Counted from the first letter of the stretch, positions 28,896 through 38,177 are shown. The stretch is 64,000 nucleotides of DNA from Ruminiclostridium herbifermentans (GCF_005473905.2 NZ_CP061336.1:62001-126000); one strand, 5' to 3'. Notes: generated by a model not told the origin, from the letters alone. Program-made: numbers and translations.

Positions 28896-31208
28896 ATGAT
28901 AACAAAAATTAGGAAAAGAGATGGCAGAGAAGTACCCTTTAATATTGAGAAGATTGCCAATGCCATATTTAAAGCTGCAAATGCTGCAGGGGAGGAAGAT
29001 TATTCAATTGCATTAGTTTTGGCTGAAAAGGTGGCTGAGCAGCTAGATAAAAATCCAGATAAAAAAGTACCTGGTGTTGAGGAAATCCAGAATATTGTTG
29101 AAAAAGTTTTAATTGAAGAGGGTTATGCAAAGCCTGCAAAAGAATATATTCTTTACAGAGCGGAAAGAACCCGTATAAGAGAGATGAATACCCGTCTTAT
29201 GAAGGTTTATGAGGACTTGACCTTTAAAGAAGCAAAAGACAATGACAAAAAGCGTGAAAATGCAAATATCGATGGAGACACAGCAATGGGAACTATGCTT
29301 AGATATGGTTCTGAGGGCGCTAAACAGTTTAATGAGATGTTTGTGTTGAAGCCAGAACATTCAAGAGCCCATAAGAATGGGGACATTCATATACATGATC
29401 TGGACTTCCTTTCATTAACCACTACATGCTGCCAGATAGATATAGAGAAGCTTTTCAAAGGAGGCTTTTGTACTGGGCATGGATATTTAAGGGAACCAAA
29501 TGATATTCAAAGCTATTCATCACTTGCTTGTATTGCCATACAGTCTAATCAGAACGATCAACATGGCGGGCAGAGTATTCCTAATTTTGACTACGGGCTG
29601 GCTCCAGGAGTATCAAAAACATATATAAAGCTATATAGACGTAATTTAATAAAGATATTAGAATGGACTTTACAGGATTTAGATATTGGAGCAGAGATAA
29701 ATAGCATTTTTGAGGAAATAAATAATAAAGAAGGTATATTACCTGCTCTTGGAAGAATGGAAGAATATATAGGTATTGAACAGCAATATTTAGGCAGAAT
29801 TATTGATGATAAGTCTGTTGTTATAAAAGCACAAGAGTTTGCTATAAAAAAAGCAGAAATAGAAACTAATAATAGTACATATCAGGCAATGGAGGCTTTC
29901 GTACATAATCTTAACACAATGCATAGCAGAGCTGGTGCTCAGGTGCCGTTTAGTTCAATAAATTATGGAATGGACACATCTGCAGAAGGAAGAATGGTTA
30001 TAAAGAATCTGTTACTTGCAACTGAAGCAGGATTAGGAGATAGTGAAACTCCAATATTTCCAGTACAGATTTTTAAAGTAAAGGATGGAATAAATTATAA
30101 TGAGGGAGACCCAAATTATGATTTATTTAAGCTGGCTTGCAAAGTAAGTGCTAAAAGATTATTCCCTAATTTTTCTTTTTTAGATGCACCCTTTAATTTA
30201 AAATATTATAAGCCAGGACATCCCGAAACGGAAATAGCATATATGGGCTGTAGGACAAGAGTTATAGGTAATGTTTATGATACTTCTAGAGAAATAATCA
30301 ACGGGAGAGGGAATTTGAGTTTTACTACAATTAATCTTCCTAGAATTGCTATAAAGAATAAAGATAACATTGCTGCTTTTTATGAAGAACTTGACAAGAA
30401 AATAAATCTTGTTATAGATCAACTTCTTGAACGCTTTGAAATACAGGCACGAAAGAAAGTTAAAAACTATCCCTTTATGATGGGGCAGGGAATATGGATT
30501 GATTCTGATAAGCTAGGCTGGGAGGATGAAGTTAGAGATGTTATTAAGCACGGTACGCTATCAATGGGCTTTATTGGTCTCGCAGAATGCTTGACGGCTT
30601 TAACAGGAAAACATCATGGAGAATCTGAAGAATCGCAAAAATTAGGACTTGAAATTATTAGATATATGAGAAAGCGCATGGATGAGGCAAGCAAAAAATA
30701 TGGAATGAATTTTACTCTTTTAGCAACACCAGCAGAAGGGCTTTCAGGACGTTTTATTAACAAAGACAGAGATATATTTGGAGTAATTAAGGGAATAACA
30801 GATAAGGAATATTATACAAACAGTTTTCATATTCCTGTATACTTTCCTATTGGAGCATTTAACAAAATAAGGCTGGAGGCACCTTATCATGAACTTACAA
30901 ATGCTGGGCACATAACATATGTAGAGGTTGATGGAGACCCTACGCAGAACTTAGAAGCCTTTGAGAAAATCATTCGCTGCATGAAAGAATCAGGAATAGG
31001 CTACGGCGCTATAAATCATCCAGTTGACCGTGACCCTGTTTGTGGATACACAGGTATAATTGGAGATGAATGCCCAAAATGCGGCAGAGCAGAAGGAAAT
31101 ACAAGTTTTGAAAGAATTAGGCGTATAACAGGCTATTTAGTAGGAACCCTTGACCGCTTTAATGACGCTAAAAAAGCTGAGGAGAGAGACAGGGTTAAGC
31201 ACTGTTAG
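28896..31208 (+). CDS. nrdD: Anaerobic (class III) ribonucleoside-triphosphate reductase
   Basis: A 770-residue glycyl radical enzyme that reduces ribonucleoside triphosphates to deoxyribonucleotides without oxygen. Residues 1-95 form the allosteric ATP-cone (ITKIRKRDGREVPFN). The ten-stranded barrel follows, with a C-terminal zinc-site region (DPVCGYTG and ECPKCGR) and the glycyl radical loop RRITGYLVG, Gly near 746. Length is normal. The ribosome-binding site is weak (GTGAG). The activase gene nrdG is not adjacent and must lie elsewhere. Tandem NrdR boxes in the promoter indicate repression by NrdR. Confidence 0.95.
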   Translation: MITKIRKRDGREVPFNIEKIANAIFKAANAAGEEDYSIALVLAEKVAEQLDKNPDKKVPGVEEIQNIVEKVLIEEGYAKPAKEYILYRAERTRIREMNTRLMKVYEDLTFKEAKDNDKKRENANIDGDTAMGTMLRYGSEGAKQFNEMFVLKPEHSRAHKNGDIHIHDLDFLSLTTTCCQIDIEKLFKGGFCTGHGYLREPNDIQSYSSLACIAIQSNQNDQHGGQSIPNFDYGLAPGVSKTYIKLYRRNLIKILEWTLQDLDIGAEINSIFEEINNKEGILPALGRMEEYIGIEQQYLGRIIDDKSVVIKAQEFAIKKAEIETNNSTYQAMEAFVHNLNTMHSRAGAQVPFSSINYGMDTSAEGRMVIKNLLLATEAGLGDSETPIFPVQIFKVKDGINYNEGDPNYDLFKLACKVSAKRLFPNFSFLDAPFNLKYYKPGHPETEIAYMGCRTRVIGNVYDTSREIINGRGNLSFTTINLPRIAIKNKDNIAAFYEELDKKINLVIDQLLERFEIQARKKVKNYPFMMGQGIWIDSDKLGWEDEVRDVIKHGTLSMGFIGLAECLTALTGKHHGESEESQKLGLEIIRYMRKRMDEASKKYGMNFTLLATPAEGLSGRFINKDRDIFGVIKGITDKEYYTNSFHIPVYFPIGAFNKIRLEAPYHELTNAGHITYVEVDGDPTQNLEAFEKIIRCMKESGIGYGAINHPVDRDPVCGYTGIIGDECPKCGRAEGNTSFERIRRITGYLVGTLDRFNDAKKAEERDRVKHC

Positions 31209-31237
31209 TTAATTCATAATAGCATTGAATCTAGATA

Positions 31238-31319
31238 AATCAAACTTTGCAGATAAAGAATATATTGGTGATGCAGAATTATCAATGGTTTTAGCTGCAA
31301 AGTTTGATTAATAATATTA
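31238..31319. repeat. 15-bp inverted repeat around a 52-nt centre
   Basis: AATCAAACTTTGCAG at 31238-31252 is perfectly complementary to CTGCAAAGTTTGATT at 31305-31319. It follows nrdD by 30 bp. It could be a terminator-like structure or the ends of a very small decayed element; no T-run follows. Confidence 0.6.
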
Positions 31320-31490
31320 TAATTAGTGCTAACATACTCCTTTTATCATTTGAACTAATTGATACTAAAATTGAAAATCTCAACAATGATTTACACTTTA
31401 TAAATGGATATGCTAGCATGTTTTTATACTTAACATACAAGAATTATATGTAAAACAAATATAATATGGATTGATTGAGGGATACGGGTT

Positions 31491-32012
31491 ATGGATGGAC
31501 TAGTTCATATATATACGGGTAATGGAAAGGGAAAAACTACTACAGCTATTGGTCTTGGAATAAGGGCTGCAGGAAGTGGCATGAAGGTATTAATGGTTCA
31601 GTTCTGTAAAGGAAGTTCAACGAATGAGGAGAACACAATAGACAAGTTAAAGCCTGATTTTGAGATTTATAAATATAAACAAATATGCAAATTTGTATGG
31701 CAGATGACTCCTGAAGAAAAAAAGCAAATGGAGGAGTACACGCTGCATTTGTTTAATTACGCTATGGACAGTTCAAAGAATAAGGACATGATTATTTTGG
31801 ATGAAATTATGGCTGCAATAACAAATGGCTTTATAGATATGAAACTAGTTGTTGAGTTTATAAAAAACAAGCCTTCTCACCTTGAATTAGTGCTCACTGG
31901 AAGAAATGCACCTAAGGAACTAATTGACTTGGCAGACTACGTGTCAGAAATAAACCCTGTAAAGCATCCTATGGATTCAGGTATAATGGCTAGAAAAGGA
32001 ATTGAATTTTAA
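31491..32012 (+). CDS. cobO: Cob(I)yrinic acid a,c-diamide adenosyltransferase (CobO/BtuR family)
   Basis: A 173-residue ATPase-fold enzyme that transfers the adenosyl group of ATP to the cobalt of corrinoids. The unusual P-loop GNGKGKTTTAIGLG lies at residues 9-22, followed by VLMVQFCKG, DMIILDEIMAA near 103 and LTGRNAPKEL near 135. The C-terminus is close to the classical CobO end. It stands alone on the plus strand. It could serve corrinoid salvage together with the cobalamin-riboswitch-controlled importer at 62-64 kb. Confidence 0.93.
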   Translation: MDGLVHIYTGNGKGKTTTAIGLGIRAAGSGMKVLMVQFCKGSSTNEENTIDKLKPDFEIYKYKQICKFVWQMTPEEKKQMEEYTLHLFNYAMDSSKNKDMIILDEIMAAITNGFIDMKLVVEFIKNKPSHLELVLTGRNAPKELIDLADYVSEINPVKHPMDSGIMARKGIEF

Positions 32013-32205
32013 TAAAGCTATAAAGTGGGTATGGAAAACTATACAATTAGTTAACGGCAAAAATATCTCTGCTATTTATATAGAAAGTGCTGAGGAAATA
32101 GATAGAACACAGAATGAGTATGTCTATCTTTATTGTAAACTATGTTGATTAAATGTTTGTATAAACTTTCTGTATATTTGAAACTGTTTAGCATGCCATA
32201 AGATA

Positions 32206-33453
32206 TTACTTCCAACCATCAGTATATTCATCATTTGAATTAGAATATTCTTCTAAGAAATCTTTTTTACTTTCTGATTTTACTCTTTCGGAATACAGAT
32301 ATCCGCAAACCACAGAAGTCAGAGGTATTGTAAATAGTATTCCAATACTTCCAACAAGAGCTTGAAGAACTTCTACTACTATAATTTCTTTGTTAAGAAG
32401 TTCCAGCAAGGAACTATTATATGAAACTAGAAGGAGAACAGCCGAAAGCGAACTTCCAATATATGCCAGTATTAAGGTGTTAGTCATAGTTCCCATCATG
32501 TCTCTTCCTATTGCCATTCCAGACTTCACAAGAAGAGTAAAGGGTGAGTATTCCAGTTTTTCATGGAGTTCTGAAAGAGCTGAGGCAAGAGACATAGACA
32601 TATCCATAATTGCTCCCACTGCACCTATAATTATGGCTGCAAATATGATTGCTTTTAAATCTATTGGATTTTGGCTATTCATACGAATTATATATAAGGA
32701 CTCTTCATTTACCAGTCCTGTAAGATGCAAAGCTTTGTTCATAATTAATGTTAAAATTCCAGATATTAATATTCCAACAATACAGCCAATACCAGCTGCC
32801 AAGCTTTTTTTATTTGCACCATATATTATTAGTAGTGACATAATTATTATAAATACACAGGTTATTATTGACCAAAAATAAATGTTAAAGCCCTGTAATA
32901 CGGCAGGAATAAAAACAGCAAAAATTGCAATACCAGTAAATATTAAGGATAGTATAGTGTTAAAGCCCTTAAAACGTCCAAATAATATAAGCAATAGGAA
33001 GAAGACAATACTTAGAACTATCAATAAATTTGTCCTCAAGTATTCTCCTAATACATAATCGTATTCAGAATCTTGATTATCTAGTCTATATAAAACGACT
33101 TTGTCTCCGGCTTCAACATATTTTAATGGAATGCCTGTAAAAGGGTCTGTTGTTTGAACAGCAGTTACCTGTTGAGATTTATGTTCTCCAGATAGTATCT
33201 CTGCTGAAAAGACAATTTCTTTACCTTCTTCTAGATCTTCGCCGCCCAAATTATACTGTACAGACTTAATTTTTATAATTTTTATTACTTGGGCCTTTTC
33301 AGCAGTAACTCCTTCCATCCCTTTTAATAGAGATAAGTTCCTTGTAGTTATTTTATTTCCTAACACCAAAAGAACTATAGAAACAACAATAGTGATTATA
33401 TATATTAATGTATTTTTGCTTAATAATGATTTTACTGGCTTTATGTTAGACAT
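32206..33453 (-). CDS. YibE/F family multi-pass membrane protein
   Basis: A 415-residue protein of the YibE/F family. One N-terminal membrane anchor (about 15-33) is followed by an extracytoplasmic beta-rich region (about 50-140) and seven or more transmembrane helices. These carry the family motifs AIIIGAVGAIMDMSMSLASA near 275 and GRDMMGTMTNTLILAYIGSS near 312. Function is not established for the family; transport is usually suggested. The gene is monocistronic on the minus strand and divergent from the DtxR-family gene. Confidence 0.85.
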   Translation of the reverse strand: MSNIKPVKSLLSKNTLIYIITIVVSIVLLVLGNKITTRNLSLLKGMEGVTAEKAQVIKIIKIKSVQYNLGGEDLEEGKEIVFSAEILSGEHKSQQVTAVQTTDPFTGIPLKYVEAGDKVVLYRLDNQDSEYDYVLGEYLRTNLLIVLSIVFFLLLILFGRFKGFNTILSLIFTGIAIFAVFIPAVLQGFNIYFWSIITCVFIIIMSLLIIYGANKKSLAAGIGCIVGILISGILTLIMNKALHLTGLVNEESLYIIRMNSQNPIDLKAIIFAAIIIGAVGAIMDMSMSLASALSELHEKLEYSPFTLLVKSGMAIGRDMMGTMTNTLILAYIGSSLSAVLLLVSYNSSLLELLNKEIIVVEVLQALVGSIGILFTIPLTSVVCGYLYSERVKSESKKDFLEEYSNSNDEYTDGWK

Positions 33454-33759
33454 CAGAGCCTCCTGTTATAAATGGATTGCAATAGTATTTATTGTAGTTA
33501 GTATTGCATGATTAAACATAAGCTAGCATATATCATTTTGATTTGTCAATAGAATATTAGAGATATATTCTCTAAATCATATATTTGAGGATGTGCTGGG
33601 AATTGGATTTTCAAAAGGGAGGCGTTACTTTTCGAAGCTTAGGTTTTTGGCTAATATTTTCTTGTTAGAAGTTGGTGTGAAAGTATTCAATTTGTTTTTA
33701 GACATATAATATGCTATTATAATTGTTATGGTAATGAAATGGGCAAAGGAGATGCTATT
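33454..33759. other. Gene-free spacer between divergent YibE/F and DtxR-family genes
   Basis: It contains short palindromes (for example AGAATAT...ATATTCT near 33551-33571) and TATAAT-like hexamers near 33716-33722. There is no credible ORF, and no GTTAG-N6-CTAAC dyad is present here, so autoregulation of the DtxR-family gene by that motif is not indicated. Confidence 0.4.
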
Positions 33760-34134
33760 TTGAAAATACAAGAATCTGCCGAGATGTACCTAGAAACAAT
33801 TTTTGTTTTAAGTAAAAAAAATAATTGTGTCAGATCAATTGATATTGCTTCGGAACTTGACTATAAGAAGTCTAGTGTTAGCGTGGCTATGAAGAATTTA
33901 AGAGAACATGGATATATTAAGGTTGACGGCGATGGATTTATTACTCTGACCGATGAGGGAATAAAGGTTGCACAGACAATGTTTGAGAGGCATACACTGT
34001 TGTCTGACTGTTTGATTTTGCTTGGAGTTGCAAAGGAAATTGCTATTGAAGATGCATGCAGAATCGAGCATGTAATAAGTGCAGAAAGCTTTGAGGCAAT
34101 AAAAAAGCATGTTAATGAGAGATTAAGAAAGTAG
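33760..34134 (+). CDS. DtxR/MntR-family metal-dependent regulator
   Basis: A 124-residue regulator beginning KIQESAEMYLETIFVLSK. The winged helix-turn-helix has RSIDIASELDYKKSSVSVAMKNLREHGYI at about 24-53. The dimerisation and metal-binding helices have ERHTLLSDCLILLGV and ACRIEHVISAES, with Glu and His ligands. No SH3-like third domain is present, as in MntR-type proteins. I favour the TTG at 33760 because AAGGAG lies 8 nt before it; an ATG at 33739 precedes that site. It lies 1 kb upstream of feo genes whose promoters carry DtxR-like dyads, so it is the probable Fe(II)-dependent repressor of both feo operons. Confidence 0.85.
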   Translation: MKIQESAEMYLETIFVLSKKNNCVRSIDIASELDYKKSSVSVAMKNLREHGYIKVDGDGFITLTDEGIKVAQTMFERHTLLSDCLILLGVAKEIAIEDACRIEHVISAESFEAIKKHVNERLRK

Positions 34135-34148
34135 TAGTAAATAATCTA

Positions 34149-34177
34149 TTGACATGTTTGGGAATCGATGTTAAGAT
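34149..34177 (+). promoter_or_regulatory. Promoter of the first feo operon
   Basis: TTGACA (34149-34154), 17-bp spacer, TAAGAT (34172-34177). Operator dyad 1 follows at 34185, around the expected transcription start, so repressor binding would block initiation. Confidence 0.6.
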
Positions 34178-34184
34178 ATACTTA

Positions 34185-34200
34185 GTTAGTTGGGACTAAC
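34185..34200 (+). promoter_or_regulatory. DtxR-like operator, feo operon 1, site 1
   Basis: GTTAG-TTGGGA-CTAAC is a perfect dyad of 5-bp arms with a 6-bp spacer, close to the known DtxR/IdeR core (TTAGGTTAGSCTAACCTAA). Confidence 0.7.
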
Positions 34201-34203
34201 TAT

Positions 34204-34239
34204 TAATTAATTTATTAGTGGATAGTAATAAATTAATTA
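34204..34239. repeat. 14-bp perfect inverted repeat between operator sites
   Basis: TAATTAATTTATTA (34204-34217) and its exact complement (34226-34239) flank an 8-bp centre. Together with the outer ACTAAC and GTTAGC arms it forms a large dyad linking operator sites 1 and 2, which as RNA would fold into one long hairpin. Confidence 0.8.
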
Positions 34240-34258
34240 GTTAGCAAGGCTAGCTAAT
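34236..34258 (+). promoter_or_regulatory. DtxR-like operator, feo operon 1, site 2 (imperfect)
   Basis: ATTAGTTAGC-AAG-GCTAGCTAAT is a 10-bp-arm inverted repeat with one mismatch. It resembles the GTTAG/CTAAC sites but has different spacing. Confidence 0.5.
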
Positions 34259-34272
34259 ATTTTTGCCAATGA

Positions 34273-34288
34273 GTTAGCGCAAACTAAC
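34273..34288 (+). promoter_or_regulatory. DtxR-like operator, feo operon 1, site 3
   Basis: GTTAG-CGCAAA-CTAAC, the same 5-6-5 dyad as site 1. Confidence 0.65.
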
Positions 34289-34648
34289 CAAGGAACCTAG
34301 TCTTACTAAGACGAATCAAGAACTGTAAGTATACAAGTAGGTGGTATTTGGCTCTAAAGATAGGTGAGATAAGTAGCGAAAGGTGAAAATATTAATATTA
34401 GATTAAGGCAGATATATCCGATTAAAGGCTTCAGGAGAAAAGCTTTAATGTATAGGAAGGCTAATTTACTTTATTTAGAAATGACCTGCATTTTGCCAAG
34501 ATAGTTTGTCACAAACGCCACAAATAGTAAAGAGAAGATAATTTTGGCTTACCTCTAATGGGAAATGTACAATGTTCACACAGATTTGTTTTGATAGAAA
34601 CCAAAGTCATTAATAAATTTTAATCCATAGTAGGAGAGGAGGATTATT
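34289..34648 (+). other. Long 5' leader of the first feo operon
   Basis: About 360 nt between the operators and the first FeoA gene with no ORF. It has locally purine-rich, structured-looking segments, such as the hairpin GTCTTA-C-TAAGAC near 34310-34322. I could not match it to a known riboswitch class; a metal-sensing RNA is possible but unproven. Confidence 0.35.
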
Positions 34649-34858
34649 ATGCCCTTAGTATTTGCGAAAGCAGGAGAAGTAAATAAAATTAAAAAAATTG
34701 GCGGAAAAGATGAAACAAAGAATTTTCTTAATAAACTGGGATTTATAGAAGGTGGAGAAATTATTGTTATTACTGAAAATGCAGGGAATTTGATTGTAAA
34801 TGTCAAGGATACACGTGTGGCCATCAGCAAGGAAATGGCTAATAGAATTATTATTTAG
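34649..34858 (+). CDS. FeoA-domain protein (first copy)
   Basis: A 69-residue SH3-like FeoA domain with the pattern KIGGKDETKNFLNKLGFIEGGEIIVI and a C-terminal KDTRVAISKEMANRIII strand. FeoA proteins are cytosolic accessory factors of FeoB. This copy is more divergent than the next two and lacks the APLGDPI motif seen in them. GGAGAGGAGG precedes the ATG. It lies upstream of a second feoA gene, so the operon has a double feoA. Confidence 0.85.
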   Translation: MPLVFAKAGEVNKIKKIGGKDETKNFLNKLGFIEGGEIIVITENAGNLIVNVKDTRVAISKEMANRIII

Positions 34859-35071
34859 ATGCTAATTACAGGTTGCAAATATCTTTTTGTTCTATTTGAG
34901 TTCTATATAAGTTAAAACTTTAATTAAGCTAGATATCTATTTTAATAAATATAATTAAAATATTTGGATAGTTGAAGAGGTTGAAGAGTTTGTATGCCTA
35001 TATATACATAAAATTGTAAATCACAATTTACTGGTAATGTGTTTACGTAATTTTGAAAGGAGCAAATAAAT

Positions 35072-35299
35072 ATGAATACTCTCAAGGAAGTTAAGACAGG
35101 ACAGACTGTAATTGTAAAAAAGCTTCATGGTGAAGGGGCTACAAAGCGCAGAATCATGGATATGGGAATTACAAAAGGTGTTGAAGTTAATATTCGTAAG
35201 GTAGCACCTCTTGGAGACCCTATTGAAGTCAATGTACGCGGTTATGAATTATCTATACGTAAGGCTGATGCTGAAATGATTGAAGTTCAATTTGCATAA
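35072..35299 (+). CDS. feoA: FeoA (second copy)
   Basis: A 75-residue canonical FeoA with KLHGEGATKRRIMDMGITKGVEV, APLGDPIEVNVRGYELSIRKADAEMIEV. GAAAGGAG precedes the ATG. It lies 105 nt before feoB. The interval contains a fourth DtxR-like dyad, which could regulate feoB separately or act as a roadblock. Confidence 0.92.
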   Translation: MNTLKEVKTGQTVIVKKLHGEGATKRRIMDMGITKGVEVNIRKVAPLGDPIEVNVRGYELSIRKADAEMIEVQFA

Positions 35300-35372
35300 A
35301 ATTTTTATGTTGATACTAACTGCATTATTGTTAAAAAAATCAGGGGGGATTCCCTATTTTTATTAGATGTAG

Positions 35373-35388
35373 GTTAGTTAAGGCTAAC
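35373..35388 (+). promoter_or_regulatory. DtxR-like operator directly upstream of the first feoB
   Basis: GTTAG-TTAAGG-CTAAC, a perfect dyad ending eight bases before the feoB ribosome-binding site. No promoter was recognised between feoA and feoB, so this internal site may block elongation or cover an unrecognised promoter. Confidence 0.65.
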
Positions 35389-35404
35389 TTAATATGGAGG
35401 GGGA

Positions 35405-37567
35405 ATGAAAATGTCTATTAAAATTGCACTTGCCGGAAACCCTAACAGTGGCAAGACTACATTATTTAATGCTTTGACAGGTTCAAACCAATTTGTTGGA
35501 AACTGGCCAGGTGTTACGGTTGAAAAAAAAGAAGGGAAACTGAAAAATAATAAAGATGTAATTATTACTGATTTGCCAGGTATATACTCTCTTTCACCAT
35601 ATACTCTTGAGGAAGTAGTTGCAAGAAACTATTTGATAAACGAGAGGCCTGATGCCATTTTAAATATTATTGATGGTACAAATCTAGAGCGTAATTTGTA
35701 TCTCACAACACAATTGATTGAAATAGGAATCCCTGTTGTTGTTGCTATTAATATGATGGATATTGTCAATAAAAATGGTGATAAGCTAAACTTGAAGCAG
35801 CTTTCTAAGGTGCTTGGCTGCCAAGTTGTAGAAATATCTGCACTAAAATCAATGGGAATAATGGAGGCTGCAGAGGCTGCGATTAATGCGGCACAGCAAA
35901 ATAGTATGCCAATTCTAGGGCATAGCTTTAGCGGAAGTGTAGAACATACCATTGCTCATATTGAAGAAGCAGTTCTTCATCACTTACCTGAGCACCAACA
36001 GCGTTGGTATGCCATAAAACTGTTTGAACGTGATGAGAAGGTAATACATGCGTTAAATATTGACAAAAAAACTCTTTCTCATATTGAGGATGATATTACA
36101 AAATGTGAAAGGGAGCTAGATGATGATGCAGAAAGTATTATAACTAATGAAAGGTATACATACATTTCATCAATTATCGGCAGCTGTTATACGAAAAAAA
36201 GCAAAGACAGACTAACTACAACAGACAAAATTGACAGGATCGTTACAAACCGTTGGCTGGCACTTCCAATCTTTGCAGTTGTTATGTTCCTTGTATACTT
36301 TATTTCTGTTACAACAATTGGTACTATTCTGACAGACTGGACAAATGATGTTTTGTTCGGAGAATGGATTGCACCAACTGTAGCTGCAGCTCTTGAGTCA
36401 GTTGGCACTGCAGTCTGGTTACAAGGGCTGATTGTTGATGGTATTATTGGCGGTGTTGGTGCTGTACTTGGATTTGTACCGCAGATGCTTGTATTATTTA
36501 CTTTGCTTGCATTTCTTGAATCCTGCGGATACATGGCTCGTATTGCATTTATATTGGATAGAATTTTCCGTAAGTTTGGTCTTTCAGGTAAATCATTTAT
36601 TCCTATGCTTGTTGGAACAGGATGTGGTGTTCCCGGTATTATGGCATCAAGAACTATAGAAAATGACCGTGATCGCAAAATGACAATTATTACTACTACG
36701 TTTATTCCTTGTGGTGCTAAGCTGCCTATTATTGCTCTTATTGCGGGTGCACTGTTTGGAGGTGCCTGGTGGGTCGCGCCAAGTGCATACTTTGTAGGAA
36801 TAGCAGCTATTATAATGTCTGGCATTATACTTAAAAAGACTAAAGTATTTAGTGGTAATCCTGCACCATTTGTTATGGAATTGCCTGCATATCATATGCC
36901 TACCTTTGGAAATTTAATGCGCTCTATGTGGGAGCGTGGCTGGTCTTTTATTAAAAAAGCAGGAACAGTTATATTACTTTCAACAATAGTAATTTGGTTT
37001 GCTTCTAATTTTGGAATAGTAGATGGAAGGTTTATGATGGTAGAAGATTTGAGCCATGGATTCCTTGCTGTATTAGGCAGTATAATTGCTCCAATTTTCG
37101 CTCCTCTCGGATTTGGAAATTGGCAGGCAACAGTGGCAACTATTACTGGGTTAGTTGCAAAAGAAAATGTTGTTGGTACATTTGGTGTTCTATATGGCTT
37201 TGCGGAAGTAGCAGAAGATGGTGTAGAAATCTGGGGCACTCTTGCTGCAAGCTTTACAGCAATTTCAGCATACGCCTTCCTTGTATTTAACCTCATTTGT
37301 GCTCCTTGTTTTGCAGCTATAGGAGCAATTAAGCGTGAGATGAATTCAGCAAAATGGACTTGGTTTGCTATAGGATATCAGACATTATTTGCTTATGCAA
37401 TTGCACTTTGCATATTCCAAATTGGGAAATTGATTACTGAAGGTGCATTTGGCGTTGGTACTGTTGTGGCATTTGCGGTTATTGCATTTTTCTTATTTGC
37501 TTTATTTAAGCCATATAAAGAGGAAAGCAAAACTCTAAATACAAAAGCGGTAGTTCAAAACATGTAA
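35405..37567 (+). CDS. feoB: Ferrous iron transporter FeoB
   Basis: A 720-residue FeoB. The cytoplasmic G domain has G1 GNPNSGKTT (11-19), GNWPGVTVEKKEG as switch region, G3 DLPGIYS and G4 NMMD. A helical guanine-dissociation-inhibitor domain follows, then membrane helices with two Gate domains (CGYMARIAFILDRIFRKFG; GTGCGVPGIMASRTI). It imports Fe(II) across the cytoplasmic membrane. GGAGGGGG precedes two in-frame ATG codons at 35405 and 35411, and either could be used. It is followed 13 nt later by a Cys-rich small membrane protein gene. Confidence 0.95.
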   Translation: MKMSIKIALAGNPNSGKTTLFNALTGSNQFVGNWPGVTVEKKEGKLKNNKDVIITDLPGIYSLSPYTLEEVVARNYLINERPDAILNIIDGTNLERNLYLTTQLIEIGIPVVVAINMMDIVNKNGDKLNLKQLSKVLGCQVVEISALKSMGIMEAAEAAINAAQQNSMPILGHSFSGSVEHTIAHIEEAVLHHLPEHQQRWYAIKLFERDEKVIHALNIDKKTLSHIEDDITKCERELDDDAESIITNERYTYISSIIGSCYTKKSKDRLTTTDKIDRIVTNRWLALPIFAVVMFLVYFISVTTIGTILTDWTNDVLFGEWIAPTVAAALESVGTAVWLQGLIVDGIIGGVGAVLGFVPQMLVLFTLLAFLESCGYMARIAFILDRIFRKFGLSGKSFIPMLVGTGCGVPGIMASRTIENDRDRKMTIITTTFIPCGAKLPIIALIAGALFGGAWWVAPSAYFVGIAAIIMSGIILKKTKVFSGNPAPFVMELPAYHMPTFGNLMRSMWERGWSFIKKAGTVILLSTIVIWFASNFGIVDGRFMMVEDLSHGFLAVLGSIIAPIFAPLGFGNWQATVATITGLVAKENVVGTFGVLYGFAEVAEDGVEIWGTLAASFTAISAYAFLVFNLICAPCFAAIGAIKREMNSAKWTWFAIGYQTLFAYAIALCIFQIGKLITEGAFGVGTVVAFAVIAFFLFALFKPYKEESKTLNTKAVVQNM

Positions 37568-37580
37568 AGGAGGAACGACC

Positions 37581-37754
37581 ATGTTAGCTTTTTTAAAAGA
37601 AAATTTAGCCACTATTATTATAAGTGCAGTAATCTTAACAGCAGTTGTGCTTATTATAATTAAAATGAGAAAGGACAAGAAGGCTGGTAAGTCTTGTTCT
37701 GGCTGTGGCAGCGGATGTGGAAGCTGCCCAAGTTCTTCAATGTGTCATAAATAA
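37581..37754 (+). CDS. FeoB-associated Cys-rich membrane protein (first copy)
   Basis: A 57-residue protein that starts MLAFLKENLATIIISAVIL, with one transmembrane helix, then a basic linker and a Cys-rich tail (SCSGCGSGCGSCPSS, MCHK; five cysteines). It matches the FeoB_associated family found at the 3' end of feo operons in Firmicutes. GGAGG lies seven bases before the ATG. It may bind iron or act as a FeoC-like accessory; no function is proven. Confidence 0.88.
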   Translation: MLAFLKENLATIIISAVILTAVVLIIIKMRKDKKAGKSCSGCGSGCGSCPSSSMCHK

Positions 37755-37874
37755 TATAAAAAACTATTAACAAATTAAGTTAGTGATAAATTGAGTTATA
37801 ACCCTATGAAATATGTGATATATTATTAAAGTTTGGGCAAGACTATATAGTATTGGTTTCAATTTGTAATTGTG

Positions 37875-37917
37875 AGATATTATTTGCAGATTTACGGCTG
37901 CAGATAATATCTTTTTT
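37875..37917 (+). terminator. Terminator of the first feo operon
   Basis: A 15-bp stem (AGATATTATTTGCAG with CTGCAGATAATATCT, one G-U pair) and an 8-nt loop are followed by a run of T. Confidence 0.85.
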
Positions 37918-38148
37918 ATGCTTCTCAACCTTAGCAGGTTATATGTTTTAGAACCTATTTGAAAGAAACACCTACATTAGGTAGATTGCTTTATTATTTA
38001 TTATAAAAAAATATATACGGATTGATTAAGCCTGCTAGCAATTATTTTTGCAAAAACATTGATGAATTTAACACTCATAGACTAGCTAATTTTATGGGCT
38101 GAATAGTAATGATATTGACAAAAAATAAACAATAATGCCCATAGCATA

Positions 38149-38177
38149 TTGACAATTGTTGTTAGTTAGAATATACT
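38149..38177 (+). promoter_or_regulatory. Promoter of the second feo operon
   Basis: TTGACA (38149-38154), 17-bp spacer, TATACT (38172-38177). The -10 hexamer lies inside the first operator dyad. Confidence 0.7.

Noticed and set aside
30990-31100. NrdD zinc site with DPVC instead of CxxC
   Set aside because: I considered a lost zinc ligand, but VDRDPVCGYTG appears to be a normal variant among clostridial NrdD proteins, so I do not claim a defect.
36187-36825. 212-residue frame on the minus strand inside feoB
   Set aside because: It lies wholly antisense to conserved FeoB coding sequence and reflects codon bias of that gene.
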